A DNA stretch of 64,000 nucleotides from Thermosynechococcus sp. M98_K2018_005 (GTDB lineage: Bacteria; Cyanobacteriota; Cyanobacteriia; Thermosynechococcales; Thermosynechococcaceae), in the NCBI RefSeq assembly GCF_015295825.1, contig NZ_DVEH01000021.1:1-64000 (forward strand), written 5' to 3'. Under the pieces are notes generated by a model. That model was given only the letters and a program-made list of their open reading frames with translations. It had not been told where the DNA came from and ran no database searches. Made by a program: the position numbers and the translations under genes. Below are positions 25,670 to 34,703 of the stretch, piece by piece. Every line of letters begins with the position of its first letter. Position 1 is the stretch's first letter.

Positions 25670-27898
25670 ATGTCGCTCCCACAAAAAATACCTAGCTTAC
25701 GGCTTGTTGATCGTGAGGCGCACCTTTCGGGCGATCGCGCGCCAAATCCATCACGGTTCAGCACCAGAAGGAGTTCTAAAAAGGATGGACTGCAAGCTTT
25801 TAGCGATCGCTGTCGGCGACGGTGGCGACTGCTTTCAGGGACTGTTTTACTCTCATTCTTAGTCATGGGCGGGTATGTTCTCTGGCAACCCGAAATGTAC
25901 GAGGCCTATTTTCGCCTCCTGATGGAACCGGTGAAGGAGCCACAGCCTGCGCCAACCCTGACACCACGTGATGGCATTGCCGAGACCCTCCCCTCTCCGC
26001 CGCCAACCACAACCCCTCCAGTGGATTTGGGGTCACAGATTCTCGTTCTAGAAAGTGACAAAGTACTGGCGCCCATTGCCCAGAAGCTACAGCAGCAGTA
26101 TCCGCATCTGACCACACGGGTATTGGCCGAGCATCTGGAAATTCGACCAGTGGTTAGCTCAGCAACAGAGCAACTACCGACACAAACAAAAGTGCTAGAA
26201 GTGGCCTATCGCGATCGCCAGCCAGAAATCGTGACCGCAGTGTTAAAGGCCGTCGCAGAAGCGTTTGTTGACTACAGTCAGCGCGATCGCCAAGAACAAC
26301 TCAATCGCACCCTAGAGCAACTTGACAAAGACATCAATCAGCACCTTGCAGAATTAGAGCAACTCCAGCAGCAACTCCAAGCCAGCCAACCGCGAGGTAC
26401 GAGCCTGCAACCCTCAGAACAACTGCGCTTTTTGACGGAACAGTATCGCCAAATCCATAGCCTGCGCCAAGCGGCTCGCCTTAAGGCCGTGGAAGCCTAC
26501 GGTCGTTTTCAAGGGTTCCAAGAACAACTCAAGATGACCCCCGCCGAAGCCCTAGCAGCAGCAAATTTGAGTACCTCCCCTGCTTATCAGCAACAACTGG
26601 CACGCATTCAAGAACTGGATCAAGAAATTGCCAAGAATTTAGCCATTTTTCGGGAAGGGACACCCGTTATCCAAGCCCTAGAGGAACAGCGGCGAGTTTT
26701 GGTGGAGCAATTGCAGGCGATTGCCAGCCAAGTAATTGGTGAGCAATATCAAGTGGACAACCCCACTGCCCTAGGCTTTCAGGGAACAGTGTCACAAACG
26801 CTGATTGCCAACTACATTACGGCGTGGATTGAATACGAAAACCAGCGGCGCTATGATGCTGAACTTGCAGCCCCCCAAGCGGCGATTGCCCAACAATTAC
26901 AACAACTGAGTAGCCAACTCCCCGCCATTGATCGCCTTGAAAATCGGATTCGGACAGCCAATCTCTCCCTAGAGATGCTCAATCAAGCCCGACAGGCGGT
27001 ACAACTACAACTAGCGCAGAATAACTTTGCTTGGCAGGTGTTGACGGATTTAGAGAATCCCGCTGTCCAACCCACTTTCCCGCGCTTGCTGCTGTTGGTG
27101 CTAGGGGCAATCACCAGCCTTGTGTTGGGGGTTCTGGCTATTTATGTGGCAGATGCCGCCGCTAATACGTTTGTCAGTCCAGCACAGGTAGAAGAGGCCC
27201 TAGGCTTGCCCCTCCTTGGCAAAATTCCCAAGGCAAGCCCCCAAACCAATCTCCGCTTAGAGCGCGTGGTGAAGGGCAATTCAGGGCTGTGGCAGGTGAC
27301 CCAAGTCCTACCCTCTGTCGGGGAATGGGTGAAGTTTCAAGAAGCCTTTCACCATGGGTTTGCCAACCTCCAGGCCGTGGGTTTGGGGCATTCGTTAGCC
27401 GTGATTTCAGCCCTACCCGCCGATGGGCGTACCACCGTTGCTCTGCATCTTGCCCTTGCTGCCGCAGGCACGGGTCAGCGAGTTCTGCTCATTGATGGGG
27501 ATTTGCGGCGACCCCAGATTCACCGCTATCTCGGACTGACAAATGAACAGGGCTTGGCGGATTGGTTAATTCATCGGCGGTACTGGTATAGCGTTGCTCA
27601 GGCGCGGCGTGGTCTTGCAATTTTAACCGCCGGGGAGTTGCGGCAACAGCCGATGCGGCTCCTCAGCCAGGACACCGTCAAGCAGTTCATGGCTCACCTC
27701 AAAAATTACTTTGATCTGGTGATTGTGGATACACCGCCCTTGGCCAACTTTGCTGATGCCAAACTCTGGTCGGGACTGGTGGATCAGACCCTTGTGGTGG
27801 TGAATCTGAAGGCACCCCAGCAGCCTGTGCGACTAGCCTTGGCAGATTACAGTTTGGGGAATGTCAGTGCTTTAGGCGTTGTGGTTAATCTCGCCTAA
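25670..27898 (+). CDS. Wzc/PCP-2a-type polysaccharide copolymerase with degenerate kinase domain
   Basis: A 742-residue inner-membrane protein that should set chain length and couple to the OPX channel. It has a membrane helix at about 55-72, a Pro-rich linker, a large periplasmic coiled-coil region (about 200-460), a second membrane helix (about 465-490), and a BY-kinase-like domain from about 565. The Walker A motif reads ALPADGRTT, so the essential Lys is Arg587 and the first Gly is Ala. Walker A' (VLLIDGDLRRP) and Walker B (LVIVDTPPLA) remain. The C terminus has no Tyr cluster. It is therefore probably a weak or dead kinase that keeps a structural role. It follows the OPX gene with a 20-nt gap. 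Confidence 0.88.
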   Translation: MSLPQKIPSLRLVDREAHLSGDRAPNPSRFSTRRSSKKDGLQAFSDRCRRRWRLLSGTVLLSFLVMGGYVLWQPEMYEAYFRLLMEPVKEPQPAPTLTPRDGIAETLPSPPPTTTPPVDLGSQILVLESDKVLAPIAQKLQQQYPHLTTRVLAEHLEIRPVVSSATEQLPTQTKVLEVAYRDRQPEIVTAVLKAVAEAFVDYSQRDRQEQLNRTLEQLDKDINQHLAELEQLQQQLQASQPRGTSLQPSEQLRFLTEQYRQIHSLRQAARLKAVEAYGRFQGFQEQLKMTPAEALAAANLSTSPAYQQQLARIQELDQEIAKNLAIFREGTPVIQALEEQRRVLVEQLQAIASQVIGEQYQVDNPTALGFQGTVSQTLIANYITAWIEYENQRRYDAELAAPQAAIAQQLQQLSSQLPAIDRLENRIRTANLSLEMLNQARQAVQLQLAQNNFAWQVLTDLENPAVQPTFPRLLLLVLGAITSLVLGVLAIYVADAAANTFVSPAQVEEALGLPLLGKIPKASPQTNLRLERVVKGNSGLWQVTQVLPSVGEWVKFQEAFHHGFANLQAVGLGHSLAVISALPADGRTTVALHLALAAAGTGQRVLLIDGDLRRPQIHRYLGLTNEQGLADWLIHRRYWYSVAQARRGLAILTAGELRQQPMRLLSQDTVKQFMAHLKNYFDLVIVDTPPLANFADAKLWSGLVDQTLVVVNLKAPQQPVRLALADYSLGNVSALGVVVNLA

Positions 27899-27905
27899 AG
27901 TTAAG

Positions 27906-28976
27906 CTATTCTTCAAAGAACCAGAGTTCCTTGTTGATACTCTCATCCAGCACTTGGGGGGGGCGCAGAACCAGCAGGAGTTGGCCAAGAATTGAGACTG
28001 TAGGCGGTTCAGGAAACCAAGCGAGTTGGACAGTATCACTAGCCGCAGGGGCAATCAGCAGGTAGCGATCGCGCTCCCATTCTGGAAGCCCGCGATCCAC
28101 AATTAGGAGCACCTGTTCAATGGGGAATCCCTCTGGCGTTGGCGGTAATTCTGTGGGTAACTCTGCCACCGGCCAAAGCACCGCGACTGGATCAATGGCA
28201 TTCAGGAGAACTTGCCAACTGGGGAGAGCCACTAGGGTCATGGGTTGGGGGATAGAGACTAATTGAAAAGCGCCCGTAGAAGTTAACTGGGGTACTTGCT
28301 TCAAGGCTGTGGCAGTGAGGGGGGCTGTTCCTGCTACGGGAACGAGGTAGGGCAGATCTTCAGCGGAATCCAAGCGGTAAAGGGGGAGTCGGGGTTGGCT
28401 AGCAGCGGGAACCACAGTAAAGTCCGTCAGCAGTTTTTCAAGCGCTTGGCGACCTGTAGCGGATTCAACAAAGCGAAAGCCCTGAGCAATGAGGCGCGAT
28501 CGCTGGGCTAAATCGCGTTGCTGCCGCGCCAGTTGCCAATAGTAGCGACCAATGCGATCGCCGACGCTCTCACTAAAGCCTTCACTATCATCCTTTTGAT
28601 AGCTCACCGCTTTGAGGGCACGGCAGACCTCATGAACCGCAGTGACATCCAGTTGTTTCTCGACAATAAGTGTGGCTGCTGCAAGGCGATCGCCCGCCGA
28701 TAAGACCCGCAGTTCATAGAGCAGATCGCTGCCCCGCGTTTGAAAATAGGCACGCACAGATTCAGGGGCTTCCCGTAGGCTCTGACTCACTTGCAGGGCA
28801 ATGATCAGTTGATTTTGGTGAATGGGTTCAATGCCCGTGGCCTCAAAAATTGCTTGGGGAGAGAGCCCCTGTTTTTGCAGTTGCTGGCATCCTGCCCCCC
28901 AATCCTGCCAAGTTCCCTCTTTGCGGCGTAGGCGTTGCAGCACTTCCGTTGTCAGGGCATCCTGTTCTTGACTCAT
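27906..28976 (-). CDS. raf1: Rubisco accumulation factor 1
   Basis: A 356-residue assembly chaperone that holds Rubisco large-subunit dimers until the RbcL8 core forms. The N-terminal helical domain is typical (LRRKEGTWQDWGAGCQQLQKQGLSPQAIFE), as are the helical middle (DRIGRYYWQLARQQRDLAQRSRLI) and a C-terminal beta domain for dimer formation (about 210-356). The ATG at 28976 has AGGAGGTGA upstream, a strong site. It is the last gene of the minus-strand run lysA-cdaA-uppS-upp-thrB-raf1, 40 nt after thrB, and no rbc gene is nearby. Confidence 0.93.
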   Translation of the reverse strand: MSQEQDALTTEVLQRLRRKEGTWQDWGAGCQQLQKQGLSPQAIFEATGIEPIHQNQLIIALQVSQSLREAPESVRAYFQTRGSDLLYELRVLSAGDRLAAATLIVEKQLDVTAVHEVCRALKAVSYQKDDSEGFSESVGDRIGRYYWQLARQQRDLAQRSRLIAQGFRFVESATGRQALEKLLTDFTVVPAASQPRLPLYRLDSAEDLPYLVPVAGTAPLTATALKQVPQLTSTGAFQLVSIPQPMTLVALPSWQVLLNAIDPVAVLWPVAELPTELPPTPEGFPIEQVLLIVDRGLPEWERDRYLLIAPAASDTVQLAWFPEPPTVSILGQLLLVLRPPQVLDESINKELWFFEE

Positions 28977-29016
28977 CCAATCACCTCCTAGCAGCAGGGA
29001 AGCATTCTATTGATTG

Positions 29017-29922
29017 CTAGCGATCGCGCACCGTTGTCCCTTGGCGTTGAATTGCCAGTATTTCCACCCGTGCCTGCACATCAAACCTTGCCCAGGTCTC
29101 CTTGAGGGCGGTGGCAATGGCAGAAGCGGTAACGGGATCTCCGAGCGCTAAAAGAGTGGGGCCTGCTCCACTGATAACCAAACCGTGGGCACCCGCCTCA
29201 AGAGCCGCCCTGTGGAGATCGGCATAACCTTTGATCAGACTTTGGCGGTAGGGTTGATGCAGGCGATCGCCCAAGGCCAGTTGCAGCCACTCCCGTTGAC
29301 CCGTTTCCAAACCCCGCAGCAGAGCACCAAGGTGACTGATATTAAAAACTGCATCACTGTAGGTACAGTGGGGGGGCAGCACTTGCCGCGCTGTTTCCGT
29401 GGCTAGCTCAAAGTCTGGAATCGCCACAATCGGCACCACATCCTGATCCCAAGGAATCTCTAGCCAATGCCATCCCCCTGCACTCTCTGGGACAGCAAGA
29501 CGACAGCCCCCTAGCAAGGCAGGCACCACATTATCCGGGTGGCCTTCCATTTCAATGGCCAATTCTAGAACCTCGGTATGACTGAGGGGAAAGCCCGCCA
29601 GCCGATTTGCCCCCACCAATCCACCAATAATTGCTGTCGCTGAGCTGCCTAGGCCTCGTGCGAGGGGAACCCCCAGATCAATCTCTAAGTAAACGGGTGG
29701 GGCTTCACGCCCTAGGTATTGATAGAAACGGTGGTAGGCACGATAGGCCAAATTGTCGGAGCTACTGCTGACACCGGCTGCCTCAGTGCCCCGCACACTG
29801 ACATGGGGGCGATCGCTCAAGGAAAAGGTAAACGTATTGGTGAGGGTCAAAGCCGCCCCCAGACAGTCAAACCCTGGCCCCAAGTTGGCCGTTGTTGCTG
29901 GCACAGTCACCACTGTCATCAT
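29017..29922 (-). CDS. thrB: Homoserine kinase
   Basis: A 301-residue GHMP-family kinase that phosphorylates homoserine in threonine synthesis. Motifs seen are TVPATTANLGPGFDCLGAAL at the N terminus, the ATP loop PLARGLGSSATAIIGG, and VISGAGPTLLAL near the C terminus. The length is normal. It starts 3 nt after the upp stop, so the two are tightly coupled. ATG ATG gives two candidate starts. Confidence 0.95.
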   Translation of the reverse strand: MMTVVTVPATTANLGPGFDCLGAALTLTNTFTFSLSDRPHVSVRGTEAAGVSSSSDNLAYRAYHRFYQYLGREAPPVYLEIDLGVPLARGLGSSATAIIGGLVGANRLAGFPLSHTEVLELAIEMEGHPDNVVPALLGGCRLAVPESAGGWHWLEIPWDQDVVPIVAIPDFELATETARQVLPPHCTYSDAVFNISHLGALLRGLETGQREWLQLALGDRLHQPYRQSLIKGYADLHRAALEAGAHGLVISGAGPTLLALGDPVTASAIATALKETWARFDVQARVEILAIQRQGTTVRDR

Positions 29923-29925
29923 GGG

Positions 29926-30588
29926 TTATGGTTCCTCCCCGGTACCAAAGGCGCGATCGCCCGCATCCCCCAAGCCAGGCACAATAAAGCCCTGCTCATT
30001 CAATGTCTCATCAATCGTTGCCGCATAGACTTGCACTGCGGGAAAATGAGCACCGAGTTTCTGCAACGCTGGCGGGGCAGTGACCACGGAAATAATTCGC
30101 ACCAAGGCTGGGTCAATTCCCCGCTGCACCAACTCCTGCATTGCTGTCATGATCGAACCTCCTGTTGCCAGCATCGGCTCACTAATAAGGACACGGGTTT
30201 GCGGGTCAAACTGCGGGGGCAACTTATTGAGATAGCAACTGGGCTCAAGGGTGGCCTCATCCCGCACAATCCCTAAGTGGTACGTCTTTGCTGTGGGTAA
30301 GACCCCTTGGGCACCATCCAGCAAGGCCAAACCCGCCCGCAGAATCGGTACGACCACGACGGGTACTTGGGGATTCACCACCAGCGCTGCACAGGGGGCA
30401 AGGGGCGTTTCAACCACTGTTTCCACCGTTGGTAACCATTCCCGCGCCGCCTCATAGGCCAGCCATCGCCCCAGTTCTGTCATTGCCACCCGAAATAAGG
30501 GGGTGGGCGTGTTGCGATCGCGAGCAACTGCTAGCCAATGCTGAATGAGGGGATGAGGGGGGACATAAATGCGCAATTGGGGGGTCAC
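29926..30588 (-). CDS. upp: Uracil phosphoribosyltransferase
   Basis: A salvage enzyme making UMP from uracil and PRPP. The 220-residue protein has the PRPP loop in LISEPMLATGGSIMTAMQEL (Pro-Met replaces the usual Asp-Pro, as in some family members), VPILRAGLALLDG for the substrate region, and the C-terminal uracil site PGLGDAGDRAFGT. The start is a GTG. It lies between uppS and thrB. The divergence from E. coli Upp at the PRPP loop lowers certainty about substrate slightly. Confidence 0.88.
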   Translation of the reverse strand: MTPQLRIYVPPHPLIQHWLAVARDRNTPTPLFRVAMTELGRWLAYEAAREWLPTVETVVETPLAPCAALVVNPQVPVVVVPILRAGLALLDGAQGVLPTAKTYHLGIVRDEATLEPSCYLNKLPPQFDPQTRVLISEPMLATGGSIMTAMQELVQRGIDPALVRIISVVTAPPALQKLGAHFPAVQVYAATIDETLNEQGFIVPGLGDAGDRAFGTGEEP

Positions 30589-30646
30589 AGTATTGCTCCA
30601 GTACGTACCCGGCGGGCTTTCCTATTGTCCACCGAAATCGTCCCCT

Positions 30647-31396
30647 TTAGACACGGCCAAATCGCCGCTGTCGCTGTTGGTAATCCCGTAGCGCCTCATG
30701 GAAAGCAGCGCGGTCAAAATCTGGCCAGAGGGTCTTGGTGACGTAAATTTCTGAATAGGCCACCTGCCACAGCAAAAAGTTACTGACGCGCATCTCGCCA
30801 CTGGTGCGAATCAACAAATCGGGATCCGGTAGGCCACCCGTGTACAAATGGCGTTCAAAGAGCACTTCATCAATATCCGCAGGGTCAAGGCGTCCCGCTT
30901 TTACTTGGGCTGCAATCGAACGGCAAGCGTGGATGATTTCCCGTCGCCCACCATAGTTGGTTGCCACCACAAATTTAATTTTTTGGTTATTGGCCGTAGC
31001 GGTCATCGCTCGCTCAATTTCCGCTTGTAGGGAGTTCGGCAAACACGCCAAGTCACCCACAAAGTGAATTTGCACACCCTCGGCAACCATTTCCGCTAGC
31101 TCCTGCCGCAACACCCGCTCAAAGAGGGTCATCAGAAAATCCACCTCCGGCAGGGGGCGTCCCCAGTTTTCTGTGGAGAAGGCATAGGCGGTCAGGGCTG
31201 CAATGCCCCAATCTTTGCAACAGCGCAGCAGATCCTTGAGGGTATCCACCCCCCGTTGATGCCCCATAATGCGCGGTAAATTGCGTTGCTTCGCCCAGCG
31301 GCCATTCCCATCCATAATCACCGCCACATGGCGAGGCAGGCGATCGCGATCCAAATCATCGGGTAACTCAATGAGTGAATGGGGCTGTAGCGTCAT
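30647..31396 (-). CDS. uppS: Isoprenyl transferase (undecaprenyl diphosphate synthase family)
   Basis: A cis-prenyltransferase of about 249 residues that makes the C55 carrier for peptidoglycan and polysaccharides. Seen are [27 protein letters not shown] with the catalytic Asp, [10 protein letters not shown], and the C-terminal [23 protein letters not shown] use the ATG at 31396, which has AGGA eight bases upstream; a GTG at 31402 is too close to that site. It starts 22 nt after cdaA and is probably cotranscribed with it. Confidence 0.95.
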   Translation of the reverse strand: MTLQPHSLIELPDDLDRDRLPRHVAVIMDGNGRWAKQRNLPRIMGHQRGVDTLKDLLRCCKDWGIAALTAYAFSTENWGRPLPEVDFLMTLFERVLRQELAEMVAEGVQIHFVGDLACLPNSLQAEIERAMTATANNQKIKFVVATNYGGRREIIHACRSIAAQVKAGRLDPADIDEVLFERHLYTGGLPDPDLLIRTSGEMRVSNFLLWQVAYSEIYVTKTLWPDFDRAAFHEALRDYQQRQRRFGRV

Positions 31397-31418
31397 GGAC
31401 ACATCCTATCGGCGGAAA

Positions 31419-32297
31419 TTAGCGCAGTGGCCATACAGTCTTCCAAAATTTTAAGCTGTGTCGACGTTGACGGGGTTGTGAAGTTCCCGTCCCTTGATCC
31501 TGCACATATTGCCGCAACAGTTCCCCTAGTTTACTGCTTGTGAGGGGACGTTGAAGCTCCCCCTTAAAGGCAAGGGAAATTGACCCCGTTTCCTCAGAGA
31601 CCACTACACAGACACAGTGGCTAATCCGTTCGGTAATCCCTAGGGCAGCGCGATGGCGAGTCCCCAACTGCCAAGGCCCCGTGCGATCCGAGAGCGGTAG
31701 GATCAACTTGGCAGCAATCACTTCAGCCCCCCGCACCCAAATTGCCCCATCGTGCAGGGGGGAACTCGCCTGAAAAATTGAGGTAATGAGTTCTGGTGAA
31801 AGGCGGGCATTGAGGGCGATTCCCGCATGGGTAAAATCTTGGGGGCTGAGCTTTGTATGGGTTTCTAAGAGAATGAGTGCCCCCGTACGATCTTGAGATA
31901 ATCCCTTCACTGCTGTCACAATCAGATCAACAGCATCATTGGTAAGACTCGACTCGGCCACGGGCTGCACAAAGCCCAAAAACTGTCCTCGCCCCAATTG
32001 TTCCAGAAAAATGCGAATTTCCGACTGCAGAATGACGGCTAAGGCTACTGCAGAACCAATCACTAAGTTGTGAAGTACAAAGCTCAAAAACTGTAGCTCA
32101 ATGGCACGACTGAGGGAGGTCGCCAACAGGAGGAAGATAAAGCCCCGTATCATCCAGAGGGTTCGCCGCTCGGCCACAACCCGCAAAATAGCGTAGGTCA
32201 AGGCCAAGACCAAAACCACATCCACGACTGTTCGCACCTTGGCCAGTGTCTCCGAAGACAGCAGCAGCCACGACAAGTTCCCTAGGAGGCTGATCAT
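31419..32297 (-). CDS. cdaA: Diadenylate cyclase CdaA (c-di-AMP synthase)
   Basis: A 292-residue membrane enzyme that joins two ATP into cyclic di-AMP, a messenger for potassium/osmotic and, in cyanobacteria, day-night physiology. It has three N-terminal membrane helices (about 23-41, 49-64, 70-90) and a DAC domain with the catalytic DGA at 183-185 and RHR at 214-216. In many Gram-positive bacteria cdaA is followed by glmM. Here it is followed by uppS and preceded by lysA (20-nt gap), while glmM is about 10 kb away under a possible small-RNA control. Confidence 0.95.
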   Translation of the reverse strand: MISLLGNLSWLLLSSETLAKVRTVVDVVLVLALTYAILRVVAERRTLWMIRGFIFLLLATSLSRAIELQFLSFVLHNLVIGSAVALAVILQSEIRIFLEQLGRGQFLGFVQPVAESSLTNDAVDLIVTAVKGLSQDRTGALILLETHTKLSPQDFTHAGIALNARLSPELITSIFQASSPLHDGAIWVRGAEVIAAKLILPLSDRTGPWQLGTRHRAALGITERISHCVCVVVSEETGSISLAFKGELQRPLTSSKLGELLRQYVQDQGTGTSQPRQRRHSLKFWKTVWPLR

Positions 32298-32317
32298 CCC
32301 ATCGTGCTCGTCACCTC

Positions 32318-33676
32318 CTAAGGGGTGGGGGTGCTCAATCGCAGGGGCAAGACATCATGGGCCACCAAATCAGCGTAGGTTTCCCGTTGCAGGATCAGGT
32401 TGGCTTCCCCCTCACAGACGACCACCGCCGCCGGCCGGGGCACACGATTGTAGTTGGAGGCCATGCTGTAGTTATAGGCACCTGTACTGGCCACCACTAA
32501 AATATCATTGGCTTGCAGGGGGGGTAGGGTGACTTGGGGCAGCAGAATATCGCCCGATTCGCAGTGCTGACCGGCAATACGCACGGTTTCTGTGGCGGCA
32601 GTGGTCATGCGATTGGCACACAGGGCTGTATATTGCGCCTGATAGGTAATCGGTCGTGGATTATCGGACATGCCACCGTCCACAGCGATATAGGTGCGTA
32701 GCTCAGGAATTATCTTACGGCTGCCCACCGTGTAGGCAGTCACTGCCGCAGGCCCAACGATGGAGCGACCCGGCTCGCAGATGAGTTTGGGTAAGGGAAG
32801 GTGACGTTGCTCACAGGCTTGACTCAGTTGATGGCTAATTGCCTTTGTCCAGTGGGCGATCGCCGGTGGATTATCGGAGTCTACATAGCGAATGCCAAGC
32901 CCCCCTCCCACATTCAGTTCGCGCATGGGTAGCATGGCCTCACGGGCTTGAGCCAGCCAATCCACAAGGACATCACATAGGTCTAAATGGGGTTGCTCCT
33001 CAAAAATCTGTGAGCCAATGTGGGCGTGGAGTCCGACCCAGTCCAGTTCGGGATGCGCCTTGGCAAACTGAAGCAACTCTGGAAACTGTTGCGGGTCAAA
33101 GCCAAATTTGCTGTCTAGATGCCCAGTGCGGATATATTCGTGGGTGTGGCATTCAATCCCCGGTGTCAACCGCAACATGACGCGGGGTGGAGTCGAGAGA
33201 TCATGCTCCTCAACGTAGGCAGCAAGGCGCTCTAGTTCCAGCCAGTTATCGGCAACAATCGTGCAATTGACCTCAAGGGCATAGAGGAGTTCTTGGGGGG
33301 ACTTGTTATTACCGTGGAAGTAAATGTGGCTGGCAGGAACCCCCGCACTCAAGGCAGTGTAGAGTTCACCCCCGGAGGCCACATCAATCCCCAAGCCTTC
33401 ACTGTGGGCAAGGGCGCAGGTGGCCAAGCAGTTCCAAGCCTTTGAGGCATAGAGCACCAAAAATTCACCGCCATAGGTCTGCTGAAGGGTGTCTTGATAT
33501 TGACGGCAAGCGGTGCGAAAGGTGAATTCATCAAGGATGTAGAGGGGAGAGCCAAACTGTGCCACTAACTCCACCACATCACACCCACCAATGGTGAGAT
33601 GGCCTCGGGCATTGGTTTGCGCAGTCAGGGGTAAAATTTGTTGATTGGCAGCAAGGGGGACGGGGGTGGAGATCAT
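32318..33676 (-). CDS. lysA: Diaminopimelate decarboxylase
   Basis: A PLP enzyme (fold type III) that removes CO2 from meso-DAP to make lysine. The 452-residue protein shows VLYASKAWNCLATC with the PLP lysine, the HIGSQI motif, LNVGGGLGIRY for phosphate binding, EPGRSIVGPA, and the substrate Cys segment CESGDILLPQ. The N-terminal extension of about 40 residues is common in cyanobacteria. It leads the minus-strand run to raf1. The upstream prohibitin gene is 85 nt away. Confidence 0.96.
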   Translation of the reverse strand: MISTPVPLAANQQILPLTAQTNARGHLTIGGCDVVELVAQFGSPLYILDEFTFRTACRQYQDTLQQTYGGEFLVLYASKAWNCLATCALAHSEGLGIDVASGGELYTALSAGVPASHIYFHGNNKSPQELLYALEVNCTIVADNWLELERLAAYVEEHDLSTPPRVMLRLTPGIECHTHEYIRTGHLDSKFGFDPQQFPELLQFAKAHPELDWVGLHAHIGSQIFEEQPHLDLCDVLVDWLAQAREAMLPMRELNVGGGLGIRYVDSDNPPAIAHWTKAISHQLSQACEQRHLPLPKLICEPGRSIVGPAAVTAYTVGSRKIIPELRTYIAVDGGMSDNPRPITYQAQYTALCANRMTTAATETVRIAGQHCESGDILLPQVTLPPLQANDILVVASTGAYNYSMASNYNRVPRPAAVVVCEGEANLILQRETYADLVAHDVLPLRLSTPTP

Positions 33677-33761
33677 GGGTCAATATCGCGAGAAATCAAA
33701 GAATAATAAGGACAAATCGCTATTCTCAATTCTAGGGGGATTTGGGCGATCGCTCCCTTGC

Positions 33762-34595
33762 CTATTTTTGGGCACTCCAGTTCAGTAAAAAAGGGGGCAG
33801 CCCTTCCTGACCATTGAGCACAATCACTTGGGGCACTTGGGCCCCTCCTTCGCGCCATGCTTCGATCGCTTCCTTTTGCAGCACTAACTGACCACCCGGA
33901 GCTTTGAGGGTTTCGGCAAGGAGGCGCTGGGCTTCCGCTTTCCCTTGGGCACGGTTAATTTCCGCTTGCGCCTGTTGAGCCGCCTCTTGGGCAATATAGA
34001 CCGCCCGTTGGGCCCGCTGCTCAGCAATTTGCTTATCCTCGACGGCCTTGGAAAATTCCTCCGAAAAGTCAAGGTTAACAACACTGGTATCCAGTACGAG
34101 AATGTGGTACTTGGCTAGGCGATCGCTAAGGGCATGATCAAAATCCTCCTTGAGTTCATCCCGCTTGGTAATGGCCTCCTCCGCCGTGCGACGGGCAGCG
34201 GCAATTTTGAAGGCCTCTTGGGTCTGGGGAGCAATGATTTTGGCTACGATATTTTCCAGCGTCCCTTGGGTGCGGCGCACATCCACGATGGCCATGGGGT
34301 CTAGGCGAAAGTTGATGGCAAAACTGGCGGTAATGTCCTGTAAATCTTTGGTGGCACTTTCCGCCGGCACTTCAAACTTCTGTACGGTTACGTCATACAC
34401 ATTCACACTGGCAATAAACGGCGGTTTCCAGTGAATGCCCTCAAGGAGGGGGGTATCCTGAGCTTTACCCAAAATACTCAGCACTCCTGCTTGGCCGGGA
34501 TTAATAATCACTACTGCATTCAAAAGGACAACCAGCAAGACAATGGCGATCGCCACCACTGAGGAGGTAAGCCGCGAACTGAGGAGTTGATTCAT
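33762..34595 (-). CDS. Prohibitin-family (SPFH/band 7) membrane protein
   Basis: A 277-residue protein with one N-terminal membrane helix (about 10-31) and a SPFH domain (about 32-200), ending in a coiled-coil segment rich in Ala, Gln and Glu. It matches the bacterial prohibitin 1 homologues that form membrane scaffolds. The frame runs to a TTG at 34601 but the ATG at 34595 is the better start. It is the upstream neighbour of lysA on the same strand and is divergent from clpR, with about 108 bp between starts. Confidence 0.9.
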   Translation of the reverse strand: MNQLLSSRLTSSVVAIAIVLLVVLLNAVVIINPGQAGVLSILGKAQDTPLLEGIHWKPPFIASVNVYDVTVQKFEVPAESATKDLQDITASFAINFRLDPMAIVDVRRTQGTLENIVAKIIAPQTQEAFKIAAARRTAEEAITKRDELKEDFDHALSDRLAKYHILVLDTSVVNLDFSEEFSKAVEDKQIAEQRAQRAVYIAQEAAQQAQAEINRAQGKAEAQRLLAETLKAPGGQLVLQKEAIEAWREGGAQVPQVIVLNGQEGLPPFLLNWSAQK

Positions 34596-34703
34596 GGCCA
34601 AAGAATTGGATTGCTGCTTTGATTATAGGGGGAGTGCTTCCCACCGATCCTGAAGGCAATTCCTTGCTAGAGTACAGATAGTCTGTCATTTGCTGAGCGT
34701 CCT

